From positions 620,001-684,000 of the forward strand of contig NZ_SJXD01000011.1 of NCBI RefSeq assembly GCF_004336745.1: a DNA stretch of 64,000 bases. The letters run 5' to 3'. The notes below the pieces were generated by a model, which had not been told where the DNA came from, did no database searches, and was given only the letters and a program-made list of their open reading frames with translations. A program made the translations under genes and the position numbers. The stretch comes from Roseococcus sp. SYP-B2431. GTDB taxonomy: Bacteria; Pseudomonadota; Alphaproteobacteria; Acetobacterales; Acetobacteraceae. Below, in pieces: positions 18,129 through 30,079 of this stretch. How positions within the stretch are numbered: position 1 is the first letter of the stretch; the number at the start of each line of letters is the position of its first letter.

Positions 18129-19819
18129 AGCACGATCTGGTCATCCGCGGCGGACATGTCGTCGACGGCACGGGAACGCCCGGCTTCGAGGCGGATGTCG
18201 CTATCCAGGACGGCGAGATCGTGCAGGTCGGCACGGTCTCCGGCTCCGGCCGCGAGGAGATCGACGCGCGCGGGCTGATGGTGACCCCCGGCTTCGTGGA
18301 CATCCACACGCATTATGACGGCCAGGCGGTGTGGGACAGCCATCTCGCCCCCTCCTCGATCCATGGCGTCACCACCGCGCTCATGGGCAATTGCGGCGTG
18401 GGCTTCGCGCCCTGCCGCGCTGCCGACCGCGAGACGCTGATCGCCCTCATGGAGGGCGTGGAGGACATCCCCGGCCCCGTCCTGCACGAGGGGCTGAGCT
18501 GGTCCTGGGAGAGCTTTCCCGAATATCTCGACGCCCTGGAGCGGAAGGAGCGCGACATCGACATCGGCGCCCTGCTGCCGCATGGCGCGCTCCGCGTGCA
18601 TGTGATGGGCGCGCGGGCGCTGGAGCTCGAGAACGCGACCCGGAGCGAGATCGACGCGATGCGCGCCCTGACGGCCGAGGCCGTCGCCGCCGGGGCCTTC
18701 GGCGCCAGCACCAGCCGCACCATCAGCCACAAGACCCTCGCCGGCGATCCCACCCCCACGCTCAAGGCCCAGGAGGAGGAGCTGATCGGCCTCGCCGCCG
18801 GACTCACCGAGGGCGGCGGCGGGTTGCTGGAGATGATCTCCGACTGGAACACGCCCGATCCCGCCACCGAATTCGCCATCGTCCGGCGCGTGGCGGCGGC
18901 GTCGGGCCGGCCCATCCTCTTCTCGCTCACGGCCCGGCACGACCGGACCGAGGCCTGGAAGGAGCTGCTGGCGCTGTCGGACGAGGCGGCGGCCAATGGT
19001 CTCGACATCCGGCCGGTCTTCCCGCCGCGGCCGATCGGCATCCTGCTCGGCCTCGTCGGCAGCCAGAATCCTTTTTCCGGCTGCCCCTCCTACAAGGAGA
19101 TCGCGCATCTGCCGCCGAAGGTGCGCGCCGCCGCGATGCGCGACCCGGAGCGCCGCCGGAAAATCCTGTCGGAAGATCGCGTTGTAGGCTCCAATTTCCC
19201 GCTCATCACACGACTGAGCTGGGCTCGCATGTTCCCCTTCGGCGATCCGCCGGACTACGCGCCGCCCCGGGAGAAGAGCCTCGAGGCCCATGCCGAGCGC
19301 ACCGGCCAGAAGCCCGAAGACTTCACCTACGACTATCTCGCCGAGGGTGACGGAGCCAATTTCCTCTTCGCGCCGCTTACGAACTTCGCCGACTACACCC
19401 TTGATGCATCGGCAGAATGCATGCGGCACCGCAACGCCATCATCGGCCTTTCCGACGGCGGCGCCCATGTCGGCTTCATCTCAGACGGCTCCTTCCCGAC
19501 CTTCGTGCTGATGCACTGGCCGAGCCGCGGCTTCCGCATCGAGGAGCTGGTCCGCCGCCAGACGAGCGACACCGCCCGCGCCATGGGCCTGCGCGACCGC
19601 GGCGTGGTGGCGCCCGGGCTGCTGGCCGACCTGAACATCATCGCGCGCGACGAACTCGGCTTGGAGGCGCCGCGCATGCTCCATGACCTGCCGGCCGGCG
19701 GGAAGCGGCTGATGCAGGGCTCGCGGGGCTATCGCGCGACGATCAAGCGCGGGGTGGTGACCTATCGCAACGGGATCGCCACGGGCGCCCTGCCCGGGAA
19801 GCTGCTGCGGCGACATTGA
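18125..19819 (+). CDS. N-acyl-D-amino-acid deacylase family amidohydrolase (second copy)
   Basis: The 564-residue paralogue of the preceding gene product has the same landmarks: DIHTHYDGQAVW (H61, H63), GNCGVGFAPCR with the zinc cysteine (C90), LPHGALRVHVMGARAL, and LSDGGAHVGFI in the C-terminal third. Similarity extends over the whole length, so the pair arose by duplication and has diverged. GGAGGCGATGCG before ATG 18125 supplies a ribosome-binding site. The stop overlaps the TTG of the downstream DUF7002-like gene. Both copies probably release free D-amino acids or other amines from N-acyl compounds; a D-amino-acid-dehydrogenase-like gene is found at 43835. Confidence 0.85.
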   Translation: MKHDLVIRGGHVVDGTGTPGFEADVAIQDGEIVQVGTVSGSGREEIDARGLMVTPGFVDIHTHYDGQAVWDSHLAPSSIHGVTTALMGNCGVGFAPCRAADRETLIALMEGVEDIPGPVLHEGLSWSWESFPEYLDALERKERDIDIGALLPHGALRVHVMGARALELENATRSEIDAMRALTAEAVAAGAFGASTSRTISHKTLAGDPTPTLKAQEEELIGLAAGLTEGGGGLLEMISDWNTPDPATEFAIVRRVAAASGRPILFSLTARHDRTEAWKELLALSDEAAANGLDIRPVFPPRPIGILLGLVGSQNPFSGCPSYKEIAHLPPKVRAAAMRDPERRRKILSEDRVVGSNFPLITRLSWARMFPFGDPPDYAPPREKSLEAHAERTGQKPEDFTYDYLAEGDGANFLFAPLTNFADYTLDASAECMRHRNAIIGLSDGGAHVGFISDGSFPTFVLMHWPSRGFRIEELVRRQTSDTARAMGLRDRGVVAPGLLADLNIIARDELGLEAPRMLHDLPAGGKRLMQGSRGYRATIKRGVVTYRNGIATGALPGKLLRRH

Positions 19820-20382
19820 ACGGCTTCGCGGCGCGCGTCCCTCTTCTTTACCACGCGACACCTGTCGCGGCGGTAAAGCCGATCCTGGATGAGGGATTAC
19901 TTCCAGCGGCAGCCCTTGCCGAGCGGCACGGTCAGGCGATCACGGACAACCGTGATAGGTGGCTGTGCGTTCCAGGCGGCGAGATGCTGCGCCGCCAGGG
20001 GATGCCGGATAAAAGTCTTGCGAGCCGCCTTGGTCCTGGCCTCTCGCCCGAGGACTGGCGCGTCTTTATCAACGGCCACGTCTTCCTGTTCCCGGATCGT
20101 ACCGCGGCTGCCGGACTGGCCGCCTCGAAGCGTGACGCCGACGTGCCTCAGGCCGTGCTCGAATTCGAAACCGCGGCGCTGCTTGCCGCCGGCCTGAGGC
20201 TCGTCTTCTGCCGGTTCAACAATGGTTTTCTTGATCGGAGCCCGCCCGACAAACGGCGCCTCCGCGGCTTCCAAGATTATCGGCCCATCGAAGAATGGCG
20301 CTCGGGCGCCGGTCTCAAAGAGATCGCCATCCTCGGCGGTGTACCGGCGGGCATCGGTGACCCGCGCCTTGCCTCAGGTTAG
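19816..20382 (+). CDS. DUF7002-like protein of unknown function
   Basis: This 188-residue protein has the hallmarks I associate with DUF7002: [23 protein letters not shown] (split here as [13 protein letters not shown] and EGLLPAAAL) near the N-terminus, [16 protein letters not shown] (78-93) matching the family DW...LN.RVFFW pattern, and [10 protein letters not shown]. The arrangement recalls ART/RNA-phosphotransferase-like folds, but no catalytic function can be claimed. The start is TTG 19816 overlapping the deacylase stop; no ATG occurs before residue 55. Codons are less GC-biased than in its neighbours (TTA, GAT, CTT, GTT), suggesting recent arrival. Its last 9 bases overlap the convergent oxidoreductase gene. 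Confidence 0.65.
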   Translation: MNGFAARVPLLYHATPVAAVKPILDEGLLPAAALAERHGQAITDNRDRWLCVPGGEMLRRQGMPDKSLASRLGPGLSPEDWRVFINGHVFLFPDRTAAAGLAASKRDADVPQAVLEFETAALLAAGLRLVFCRFNNGFLDRSPPDKRRLRGFQDYRPIEEWRSGAGLKEIAILGGVPAGIGDPRLASG

Positions 20383-21309
20383 CGCCGCCTCGACTCGCAG
20401 CGCCGCATCCAGGGCGGCACGACCCTGCGCGCCGTTCGCCTCACGGGGCGTTCCGTCGCGGATGGCCGCGACGAATGCGGCCTGCTCGGCCTCCAGGCTG
20501 TCGTGATCCACCCAGCTCCGGCGGGTCAGGCCCCAGCCCGGCATGGCCTCCACCGGCTCCTCGCCGCCCGGCGCCAGGAACTCCAGGCTGCGCGCGAGGA
20601 AATCGACCCGCATCTCGCCCTCGGGCCCGAGCAGCCGCAGCTTCCGCTCCAGCCCCACGGCGACACGGCTGGCCGTCACCTGCGCCTGGGTACCGTCCTC
20701 GAAGCGGAGCTGCGCCACGGCCCAATCCGGCAGCGCCGTCATGAGGCTGCCGCCCACCGCCCGCACCTCGGCCAGCGGCGCGGGCACCAGGGAGAGGATC
20801 AGGTCGAGGTCGTGGATCATGAGGTCCAGGACGACGGAGACGTCCAGGCTGCGCGGCCGGAAAGGGGCCACGCGCGCCGCCTCGAGCGAGACCAGCCGGC
20901 GGCCGCCCAGGCTTTCCCGCAAGGTCCGGATCGCGGCGGAGTGGCGCTCGATCTGGCCGACCATCAGCACCAGGCGCCGTTCGGCCGCGAGCGCGATCAG
21001 CGCATCGGCCTCCGCCAGCGTCGCCGTGATGGGCTTTTCCACGAAGACGTGCTTGCCCGCTTTCAGCGCGGCCTCGGCCAGACGGGCGTGGAAGAGCGTC
21101 GGCGTGGCGATCACCACCGCGTCGCAGGCGGCCAGCAGAGCCTCGGCCGGCAGCGCTGGGCAGCCCGCCTCCATCGCCACCTGCGCGGCGCGGGCCGGGT
21201 CGGCATCGTGCAGCCCGGCCAGGCTCGCGCCGGTCGCGGCGCGCAGCTTGAGGGTGTGGAAGCGGCCGAAATGGCCCGCGCCGAAGACGCCGATCCGGGG
21301 GGAATCCAT
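20374..21309 (-). CDS. Gfo/Idh/MocA family oxidoreductase
   Basis: The 311-residue protein begins with a Rossmann fold ([10 protein letters not shown], glycines 10, 12 and 15) and has the family signature FVEKPI (89-94) with the conserved EKP lysine; [11 protein letters not shown] lies where relatives have the second catalytic motif. Members reduce or oxidise sugars, inositols and amino-sugar derivatives with NAD(P). The substrate cannot be inferred. It is transcribed away from secDF across a 92-bp gap and converges with the DUF7002-like gene, overlapping its end. ATG 21309 is the natural start. Confidence 0.85.
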   Translation of the reverse strand: MDSPRIGVFGAGHFGRFHTLKLRAATGASLAGLHDADPARAAQVAMEAGCPALPAEALLAACDAVVIATPTLFHARLAEAALKAGKHVFVEKPITATLAEADALIALAAERRLVLMVGQIERHSAAIRTLRESLGGRRLVSLEAARVAPFRPRSLDVSVVLDLMIHDLDLILSLVPAPLAEVRAVGGSLMTALPDWAVAQLRFEDGTQAQVTASRVAVGLERKLRLLGPEGEMRVDFLARSLEFLAPGGEEPVEAMPGWGLTRRSWVDHDSLEAEQAAFVAAIRDGTPREANGAQGRAALDAALRVEAALT

Positions 21310-21401
21310 CCGCGCTCCCTACTCCCTCCGTCCGAGGCTTGCATCCCCCCCGCCCGCTCGTCATGTTCCGGCCGAATCGCTGTTCGAGGTTTTCCGCCCT
21401 C

Positions 21402-23981
21402 ATGATGTATTTCGCGCGCTGGAAGACGGCCGCCATCCTCCTGGTCTGCCTGCTGGGCGTGCTCGTCAGCCTGCCCAACCTGCTGCCGCGCTCGGCCTTC
21501 CCGAGCTGGGCGCCGATCCGGCAGATCTCGCTGGGACTCGATCTCCGCGGCGGCTCCTACCTGTTGCTGGAGGTCGACACCTCCGTCCTGCTGCGGGAGC
21601 GGCTGGAAGGCCTCGTGGAGGCAACCCGCCGCGGCCTGACCCAGGCCAATCCGCGCATCGCCTATACGGGGCTCGCCGCCCAGCCCGACCAGCGCCGCAT
21701 GTCGCTCCGCATCACCGATCCGGCCCAGCGTGACTCCGCGCTCCGCATCGTGCGCGAGCTGGGCAATCCGGTGACCGTCACCGGCGGCGCCCAGGCGCCG
21801 GACATCGAGGTGGCCATCGCCCCCGACGGGCTGCTGACCGCCACCGTCACCGAGGCCGGCATCCGCGCCAAGTCGGCCGGCGCCGTCGAGCAGTCCATCG
21901 AGATCGTCCGCCGTCGCATCGACGAGACCGGTGTCGCCGAGGCGCTGATCGCGCGCCAGGGCCAGAACCGCATCCTGGTCCAGCTGCCCGGCGTGGAGGA
22001 TCCCGGGCGCATCAAGGACCTGCTGGGCCGCACCGCCCGCATGACCTTCCATCTCCTCGACGACACCGCCAACGTCCAGGCGCCGACGCCCCCGCCCGGC
22101 GTGCTCTTCCTGAATGGCGAGCAGGCCGGCGAGCGCTACGCGGTCCGCCGCCGCGTCGAGGTCGACGGCGCCAACCTCACCGATGCCCGCGCCAGCCAGG
22201 ATACGCGCTCCGGCGAATGGGTGGTGAACTTCACCTTCGACAGTGTCGGCACCCGCCGCTTCAGCGAGATCACCCGCGCCAATGTGGGCCGGCCCTTCGC
22301 CATCGTGCTGGACGACAAGGTGATCACCGCGCCCAATATCCGCGAGCCCATCACCGGCGGCCGCGGCCAGATCAGCGGCAATTTCACCGTCCGCTCGGCC
22401 AACGACCTGGCGGTGCTGCTGCGCGCCGGCGCCCTGCCCGCGCCGCTGACCGTGGTGGAGGAGCGCAGCGTCGGGCCCGAGCTCGGCGCCGACGCGATCC
22501 GGGCGGGCATGATCAGCATGGCGGTCGGCACGGCCTTCGTCTTCCTCTACATGGGCTTCGCCTATGGCCTGTTCGGCTGGTTCGCGAATATCGCGCTGGC
22601 CGTGAACATCATCCTGCTGGTGGCCTTCCTGTCCCTGCTGGAGGCCACGCTCACCCTGCCCGGCATCGCCGGCATGGTGCTCACCCTGGGCACCGCACTG
22701 GATGCGAACATCCTCATCAACGAGCGCATCCGCGAGGAGGTGAAGAACGGCCGATCGCCGATCAGCGCCCTAGAGACAGGATATACAAAGGCTTCGGGGA
22801 CGATTCTCGACTCGAACCTGACCAATCTGATCGCCATGGCCTGCCTCTTCGGCTTCGGCTCCGGCCCGGTGAAGGGCTTCGCCGTCACCGTCGCCATCGG
22901 CACCATCGTCCAGATGTGGACGGCCACCGTGCTCACCCGGCTCCTCGTCGTCTGGTGGTACCGCTGGACCAAGCCGCGCGAGCTGCCCGTGCTGGAGCGC
23001 CCGGGCCTGAGCTTCGCCCAGCGGCTGGCGCGCCCGCTCTTCCGCCTCTGCCCGGACGTGACGAAGATCCGCTTCATGCGCGGGGCCGTGATGGGCCTCG
23101 TGATCTCCGGCGTGCTCTCCACCGCCTCGCTGGTCGGCGCCTTCTATCCGGGGCTGGAGAAGGGCATCGACTTCAAGGGCGGCATCATCATGGAGGTCCG
23201 CACCCAGGGCCCGGCCGACATCAACGCCCTGCGCGCGGCCACCGGCGCGCTGAACCTCGGCGATGTCGGCCTGCAGCAGTTCGGCGACGAGAGCACCCTG
23301 CTCGTCCGCCTGCCGGCGCCGCCCGAGGAGGCGCAGACCCAGCAGATCGTCTCGCGCATCCGCGGCGCGCTGGAGGCGGCCTCGCCCGGCATCCGGGTGC
23401 TTCGCGTGGAGGCGGTGGGCAACCGCGTGTCGGACGAGCTCTTCCTCGGCGGGCTGCTGGCACTCGGCCTCAGCCTGATCGCCATGCTGATCTACATCTG
23501 GGTCCGATTCGAATGGCAGTTCGGCATCGCGGCCATCATCACGCTCATCCTGGACACCACGAAGACCGTCGGCTTCATGGTTCTCTTCCAGGTCGAGTTC
23601 AACCTGACGACCATCGCGGCCATCCTCACGGTCATCGGCTTCAGCGCCAACGACAAGGTCGTGGTCTTCGACCGGATGCGGGAGAACCTGCGCAAGTTCA
23701 AGACGATGCCCCTGCAGGAGCTGGTCGATCTCTCGATCAACGAGACGCTGAACCGCAGCATCGGCACCTCCATGACGCTGCTGCTCTCAGCCTTGCCGCT
23801 CGCCCTCTTCGGCGGTGATACGCTGGCCGGCTTTGCCTGGGTGATGGTCTTCGGCATCGTGGTCTCGGCCTCTTCCTCGGTCTTCATCGCGGCGCCGATC
23901 GTGCTTTTCAGCGGCCGCAAGACGCTGCGGCGCGGCGAGCGCGAACCGGTCGCCCCCAAGGGACAGACGGCCATTCGCTAG
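21402..23981 (+). CDS. secDF: Fused Sec translocon subunit SecDF
   Basis: SecD and SecF use the proton gradient to pull exported proteins across the inner membrane. Here both are one 859-residue chain with 12 predicted membrane segments. SecD landmarks are LGLDLRGGSYLLLEVD (44-59), the first periplasmic domain (about 60-390) and ALDANILINERIREE in TM4. The SecF half starts near residue 570, with GIDFKGG, GFSANDKVVVFDRMREN and the C-terminal GTSMTLLLSALPLALFGGD. The frame is open 63 bases further upstream, but MMYFARWK is the natural start of SecD; an adjacent ATG codon follows. yajC, which often precedes secD, is not next to it. Confidence 0.95.
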   Translation: MMYFARWKTAAILLVCLLGVLVSLPNLLPRSAFPSWAPIRQISLGLDLRGGSYLLLEVDTSVLLRERLEGLVEATRRGLTQANPRIAYTGLAAQPDQRRMSLRITDPAQRDSALRIVRELGNPVTVTGGAQAPDIEVAIAPDGLLTATVTEAGIRAKSAGAVEQSIEIVRRRIDETGVAEALIARQGQNRILVQLPGVEDPGRIKDLLGRTARMTFHLLDDTANVQAPTPPPGVLFLNGEQAGERYAVRRRVEVDGANLTDARASQDTRSGEWVVNFTFDSVGTRRFSEITRANVGRPFAIVLDDKVITAPNIREPITGGRGQISGNFTVRSANDLAVLLRAGALPAPLTVVEERSVGPELGADAIRAGMISMAVGTAFVFLYMGFAYGLFGWFANIALAVNIILLVAFLSLLEATLTLPGIAGMVLTLGTALDANILINERIREEVKNGRSPISALETGYTKASGTILDSNLTNLIAMACLFGFGSGPVKGFAVTVAIGTIVQMWTATVLTRLLVVWWYRWTKPRELPVLERPGLSFAQRLARPLFRLCPDVTKIRFMRGAVMGLVISGVLSTASLVGAFYPGLEKGIDFKGGIIMEVRTQGPADINALRAATGALNLGDVGLQQFGDESTLLVRLPAPPEEAQTQQIVSRIRGALEAASPGIRVLRVEAVGNRVSDELFLGGLLALGLSLIAMLIYIWVRFEWQFGIAAIITLILDTTKTVGFMVLFQVEFNLTTIAAILTVIGFSANDKVVVFDRMRENLRKFKTMPLQELVDLSINETLNRSIGTSMTLLLSALPLALFGGDTLAGFAWVMVFGIVVSASSSVFIAAPIVLFSGRKTLRRGEREPVAPKGQTAIR

Positions 23982-24119
23982 GAGCCGGAGCCGGGGGGCC
24001 GGCGCGGCGCTCCGAGGGGCGCAGGGTCACGTCAAAATCCTTCGCAATTTGGATCAGACCACGTTTGAGATTGCATCGTATTGCGTGTAGTCTCTTAACT
24101 ATGATCACGGTTCGCGGCT

Positions 24120-25283
24120 GTGTCGGATTTTGAGACGTTCCAGCGGCGGGCCGACCCCTCCGCCGCTGGGCTAGGCCCCGCAATTGGCCGTGTTCTGGTG
24201 CTTGCCCAGGACGAGGGGCTGATCGAGGCCGCCTCCCGTGCCGTCGGCCGCCTGCGCGGTCCCGCCCCGCTGGTCCTGCGCTCCCAGGCGGAGGTGCTCA
24301 GCGCCGTCGTGGGCAATACCAACGGCTTCGCCCATATCCTCCTCGAAGACGCCGAGCTGCCGATCCAGCGCTCCCTGGTCGACGCGCTGGCCGAGGCCTC
24401 GCCCCGCGCGGTCATCTCCCCCCTCACGGCGTTGGCGGCCCTGTCCGAGGATGGCGAGTTCCTCCTCGGCCTGCTCAACGGCACGCGGCTCATCGCCCAT
24501 GACGCCCTGCGCGCTGGCCGTAGCGCCGGCGGCATGAAGGCCGGGCTCTCGGGCGATTCGCTGCTGCTCCGCTACCAGCCCATCGTCGACACCCGCACCC
24601 GGCGCCTGGTCATGGTCGAGGCCCTGGCCCGCTGGCGGAGCGAGCCGGTGTCGCTGACGCCCGTCAACTTCGTCCCGGCCATGGAGCAGATGGGCCTCTC
24701 GCGCCTGCTCGCCGCGGCCGTCACCCGCATCGCCGCCCGTGACCTCTCGCGCCTGCCCGGGCGCCTGCCCATCCCGGTCTCGGTGAACCTGCCCGTGCCC
24801 GAGATGGAGAAGCGCGACGTGGTCGCCTGGCTGGGCCAGCAGCTTCTCCGTTCCCGCCTGCCCCGGCGGCGCCTGATGGTGGAGCTCACCGAGACGGCGC
24901 CCGTGAAGGACCGCAGCCGACTGGGCCGCTCCCTTCGCCGGCTCAATGCCGCCGGGCACGGCGTCATGCTGGACGACTTCCTGCTCGACGACCCGCGCCG
25001 GAACCTGCTGGGCCTTCCCTTCGTCAGCGTGAAGCTGGACCGCTCGCTGGTGCAGTCGCTGCCCCGCTCGGCCCGGGCGCGGCAGCAGGTCCGCAGGCTG
25101 GCGCGGCGCGGGCTCTGCCTTACGGCCGAGGGGGTCTCCAGCCCGGCACTGTTCCGGCTGCTGAGGAACCTGGGAGTGGAGCGGGCGCAGGGTTTCCTGG
25201 TCGGGCGGCCACTGCCCATCGAGGCCCTGGCGGCCTGGAACGACCGGTGGCGGAAGACGCCGGTCAATGCCCTGAAAGAATAG
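24120..25283 (+). CDS. Degenerate EAL-domain protein with N-terminal receiver-like region
   Basis: The 387-residue cytoplasmic protein has an EAL (cyclic-di-GMP phosphodiesterase) domain at about 145-375 behind a region (22-125) that looks like a receiver fold without a clear phosphoacceptor aspartate. EAL residues present are E167-A-L, N223, E255 in ELTE, D285-D286-F287, K305, E338 and Q357. The loop normally reading DFGTGYSS is DFLLDDPRR here, and the ExLxR arginine context is altered (ALARW). The metal ligands are thus mostly kept while the catalytic loop is changed, so it may bind rather than hydrolyse c-di-GMP. The start is GTG 24120, after a relatively AT-rich 80-bp region likely holding the promoter. 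Confidence 0.75.
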   Translation: MSDFETFQRRADPSAAGLGPAIGRVLVLAQDEGLIEAASRAVGRLRGPAPLVLRSQAEVLSAVVGNTNGFAHILLEDAELPIQRSLVDALAEASPRAVISPLTALAALSEDGEFLLGLLNGTRLIAHDALRAGRSAGGMKAGLSGDSLLLRYQPIVDTRTRRLVMVEALARWRSEPVSLTPVNFVPAMEQMGLSRLLAAAVTRIAARDLSRLPGRLPIPVSVNLPVPEMEKRDVVAWLGQQLLRSRLPRRRLMVELTETAPVKDRSRLGRSLRRLNAAGHGVMLDDFLLDDPRRNLLGLPFVSVKLDRSLVQSLPRSARARQQVRRLARRGLCLTAEGVSSPALFRLLRNLGVERAQGFLVGRPLPIEALAAWNDRWRKTPVNALKE

Positions 25284-25348
25284 GATCGGGGCCCTGCTCC
25301 GGACCCCGCCGGGGCGGCACACTCTCCTCCCCAGACCCCTGCCGAAAC

Positions 25349-26515
25349 TTAGGCGTAGGCCTCGCTGTAGAGGGTCATGATCTCATCGGTCGTGGGGACG
25401 CGCGGGTTGTTGTCGGGGCTGCCGGAGGCCAGGGCCTGTTCGGCCATCACGGGCAGGAGACCGTTCCACTTGTCGGCGCCGATGCCATAGGCCGCCGGCG
25501 TGGGCACCTCCAGCTCCCGGTTCAGCGCGCGCAGCTCCTCCATGAGCTTTGCGCCGGCCAGCTGGTCGGCATCGCCCGAAGCCGCGCAGCCGACGCAGCG
25601 CGCGGCCTCCGCATAGCGCGGCAGGGCATGGTTCAGCCCGAAGCCCGTCACCGCCGGCAGCAGCATCGCGTTGGAGAGCCCGTGCGGCACGTGGAAATGC
25701 GCCCCGATCGGCCGCGACATCCCATGCACCAGCGCCACCGAGGCATTGGAGAAGGCCAGCCCGGCCAGTGTCGCCCCCAGCATCATCGCCTCGCGCGCCG
25801 CCGCATCCTCGGGGTCCTTGTAGACCCGGCGCAGATGTGGGCCGATCAGCCGCATCGCCCGCTCGGCATACATGTCCGACACGGGATTGGCCCGCTTGCT
25901 GACATAGGCCTCGAGCGCATGGGTCAGGCTGTCGATGCCCGTATCGGCCTTGGTGCGGGCCGGCACCGTCCGCGTCAGCTCGTGGTCCACGACGGCGGCG
26001 AGCGGCAGCGCGCCCAGGCCGGCGATCAGCATCTTCTCGTCGCGCGCGACATCCGTGATGACGGTGAAGCGCGTCGCCTCGCTGCCCGTTCCGGCGGTCG
26101 TGGGAACGCAGACGACGGGAAGCGCCCCCTTGTCAGCTGCGAAGGGCACCTTGAAGGTGCTCATCGGCGTGCCGGACGGCGCCGCCGCCAGGATCGCCAT
26201 GGCCTTGGCGGTGTCCATCGGGCTGCCGCCGCCGAAGCCCACCAGCACGTCGAAATCGCCCGATTGCAGCACGGAGACGCCATAGGCCACGACCGTGTCG
26301 GTCGGATCCGGCACGGTCTCGTGAAAGACCATCGGCGTCATGCCGGCCGCGCGCAGCGGCTCCAGGCATTTCTCCACCGTGCCCGAGCTGACCATCCAGG
26401 GGTCGGTCACGACCAGCGGGCGGGAGAGGCCGAACTGCTTCAGCAGCTCGCCGAGGCGGGAGAGGCTGCCGCCGCCGATGATCATCTGGCGGGGCGCGAC
26501 GATGGACTGGATCAT
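25349..26515 (-). CDS. Iron-containing alcohol dehydrogenase
   Basis: A 388-residue group III alcohol dehydrogenase that interconverts an alcohol and an aldehyde or ketone with NAD(P). GFGGGSPMDTAKA (93-105) is the nucleotide-binding loop and TTAGTGSEATRF (139-150) a conserved segment. The four iron ligands are in expected places: D195 and H199 (GIDSLTHALEAY), H264 (LVHGMSRPIG) and H278 (VPHGLSNAM). The gene follows the OppF-like gene on the same strand after 36 bp, so it is probably the last gene of the transport operon. It may oxidise an alcohol released from the imported substrate, but this is inference. Confidence 0.9.
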   Translation of the reverse strand: MIQSIVAPRQMIIGGGSLSRLGELLKQFGLSRPLVVTDPWMVSSGTVEKCLEPLRAAGMTPMVFHETVPDPTDTVVAYGVSVLQSGDFDVLVGFGGGSPMDTAKAMAILAAAPSGTPMSTFKVPFAADKGALPVVCVPTTAGTGSEATRFTVITDVARDEKMLIAGLGALPLAAVVDHELTRTVPARTKADTGIDSLTHALEAYVSKRANPVSDMYAERAMRLIGPHLRRVYKDPEDAAAREAMMLGATLAGLAFSNASVALVHGMSRPIGAHFHVPHGLSNAMLLPAVTGFGLNHALPRYAEAARCVGCAASGDADQLAGAKLMEELRALNRELEVPTPAAYGIGADKWNGLLPVMAEQALASGSPDNNPRVPTTDEIMTLYSEAYA

Positions 26516-26551
26516 GGGAACGACGTTAGCCGCCGCCGCCCGGCCTGGGAA

Positions 26552-28643
<2,092 letters not shown>

Positions 28644-28644
<1 letters not shown>

Positions 28645-30077
28645 CACAGCCACTTGAAGGTCGGGACCGCGATCTTGTCGGCGGTGCGATGGGCCCAGTC
28701 CTGCTGCGGCACCTTGGCCACGACGCGCTTCTGCGCCTCGGAGAGGTTCAGCGCCGCCTGCTTGAAGTCCATCGTCAGCACCTGGCCATCGCCGACCACC
28801 TTGAGGCCGTCCACATAGACGTCGCGGATGGCGCGGTCGCCGGCGGCGTAGATCAGCGCGCGCACGGGATCGTGGTTCGGCTGCATGCGGGGATGCGTGG
28901 CGTCCACCAGCACGAAGTCGGCGCGGCAGCCGGGCGCGAGCCGCCCGATGTCGTCACGGCCAAGAGCGCGGGCGCCGCCGATGGTGGCGGCGTCGAAGAT
29001 CTCGGAGGTCGTCGTGGTGCGCGGGTCGTTCGCCTGGGTCCGCGCCAGATAGGCGACGAGGCGCAGCTCGTCGACCATGTTGTGCGGGTAGGTGTCGGTG
29101 CCCACGCCCATGTTCACGCCGGTGCGGCGATAGCGGCCGAAGTCGCGCAGCGTGATGCCGCGGCGGGCGAAGACTGTCGGGCAATGCGCGACCGTCGTGC
29201 CGGTCTCGGCCAGGATCGAGAGGTCGCTCCTGGTGTGCCAGGGCGTGCTGGAATGGTCATCCAGGAAGATGCCGTGGCCGATGATGGCACGCTCGTCGAG
29301 CAGGCCCATCTCGTGCAGCCACTGGATCGGCGTGAAGCCGTGGCGGCGCGTGATCTCATGGAACTCCACCACGGATTGCGCCGCGTGGATCTGCCAGGAG
29401 ATGCCGCGCGCCTTGGCCTCGGCGCGGCTGTCGCGCAGGAGCTCTGGCGTGCAGGTGTCGATCTGCGCCGGGCAGGCCATGCCGAAGAGCCGGCCCGAGG
29501 GGTGCTGCTCCGCGCGCTGAATAAGGGTGAAGGCCTCCTCCATCGCCTTCACGCCCGCGGCCTCGTCCCATTCGTATTCGACGACATGGCCGTTGCGGGT
29601 GAACCACCGCGCCGACTTGAACATCGGGGCGATGCAGACGCGCATGCCGGAATCGGCCAGCAGGTCGAGCCAGCCCGGATGCGCCATGGAGAGGTCGGCC
29701 AGGGTCGTCACGCCGCTCAGCAGCAGCTCGGAGAGCGCCACGCGCACGCAATCCGGCACGGCCTCGGCATCCGTGCGGAAGATCGGCATGTATTCGTAGA
29801 GCGACGAATTGTAGAGGCCGGGGCTGCCGATCTCGTCGATCAGCCCCTTGTTCATCGGCTCGCTGCTCGGGTGCGAGTGGATGTTCACGAGCCCCGGCAT
29901 GACCATGAGCCCGCTGCCCGAGATGACCTCGTCCGCCACGCCCTCGTAGCCGCGCCCGACGAAGCGGATCACCCCGTCCTCGAAGGCGACGTCGCCACCG
30001 GGCATATAGGCGTGGCGCTTCTCGGAGGCGTCCCAGGCGACGACGAGGTCGGCGCCCTTGATGAGCGTGACGGCCAT
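28644..30077 (-). CDS. Amidohydrolase inside the ABC transporter operon
   Basis: The 477-residue metal-dependent hydrolase resembles chlorohydrolase/deaminase-type amidohydrolases. MPGLVNIHSHPSSEP (60-74) gives the first metal ligands (H67, H69), QIHAAQSVVEF the next histidine, IGHGIFLDDHS another, and GVGTDTYPHNM the aspartate. The position between the binding-protein gene and the ATPase genes of one operon strongly suggests that it acts on the imported compound or its product. There is a 2-bp gap to the binding-protein gene upstream. The substrate is probably a cyclic or acylated nitrogen compound, but this is inference from context. Confidence 0.85.
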
Positions 30078-30079
30078 GG

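Noticed and set aside
24101-24133. A 10-codon frame (ATG 24101) before the EAL gene
   Set aside because: Very short, no ribosome-binding site, peptide without feature; could be a leader but nothing supports it.
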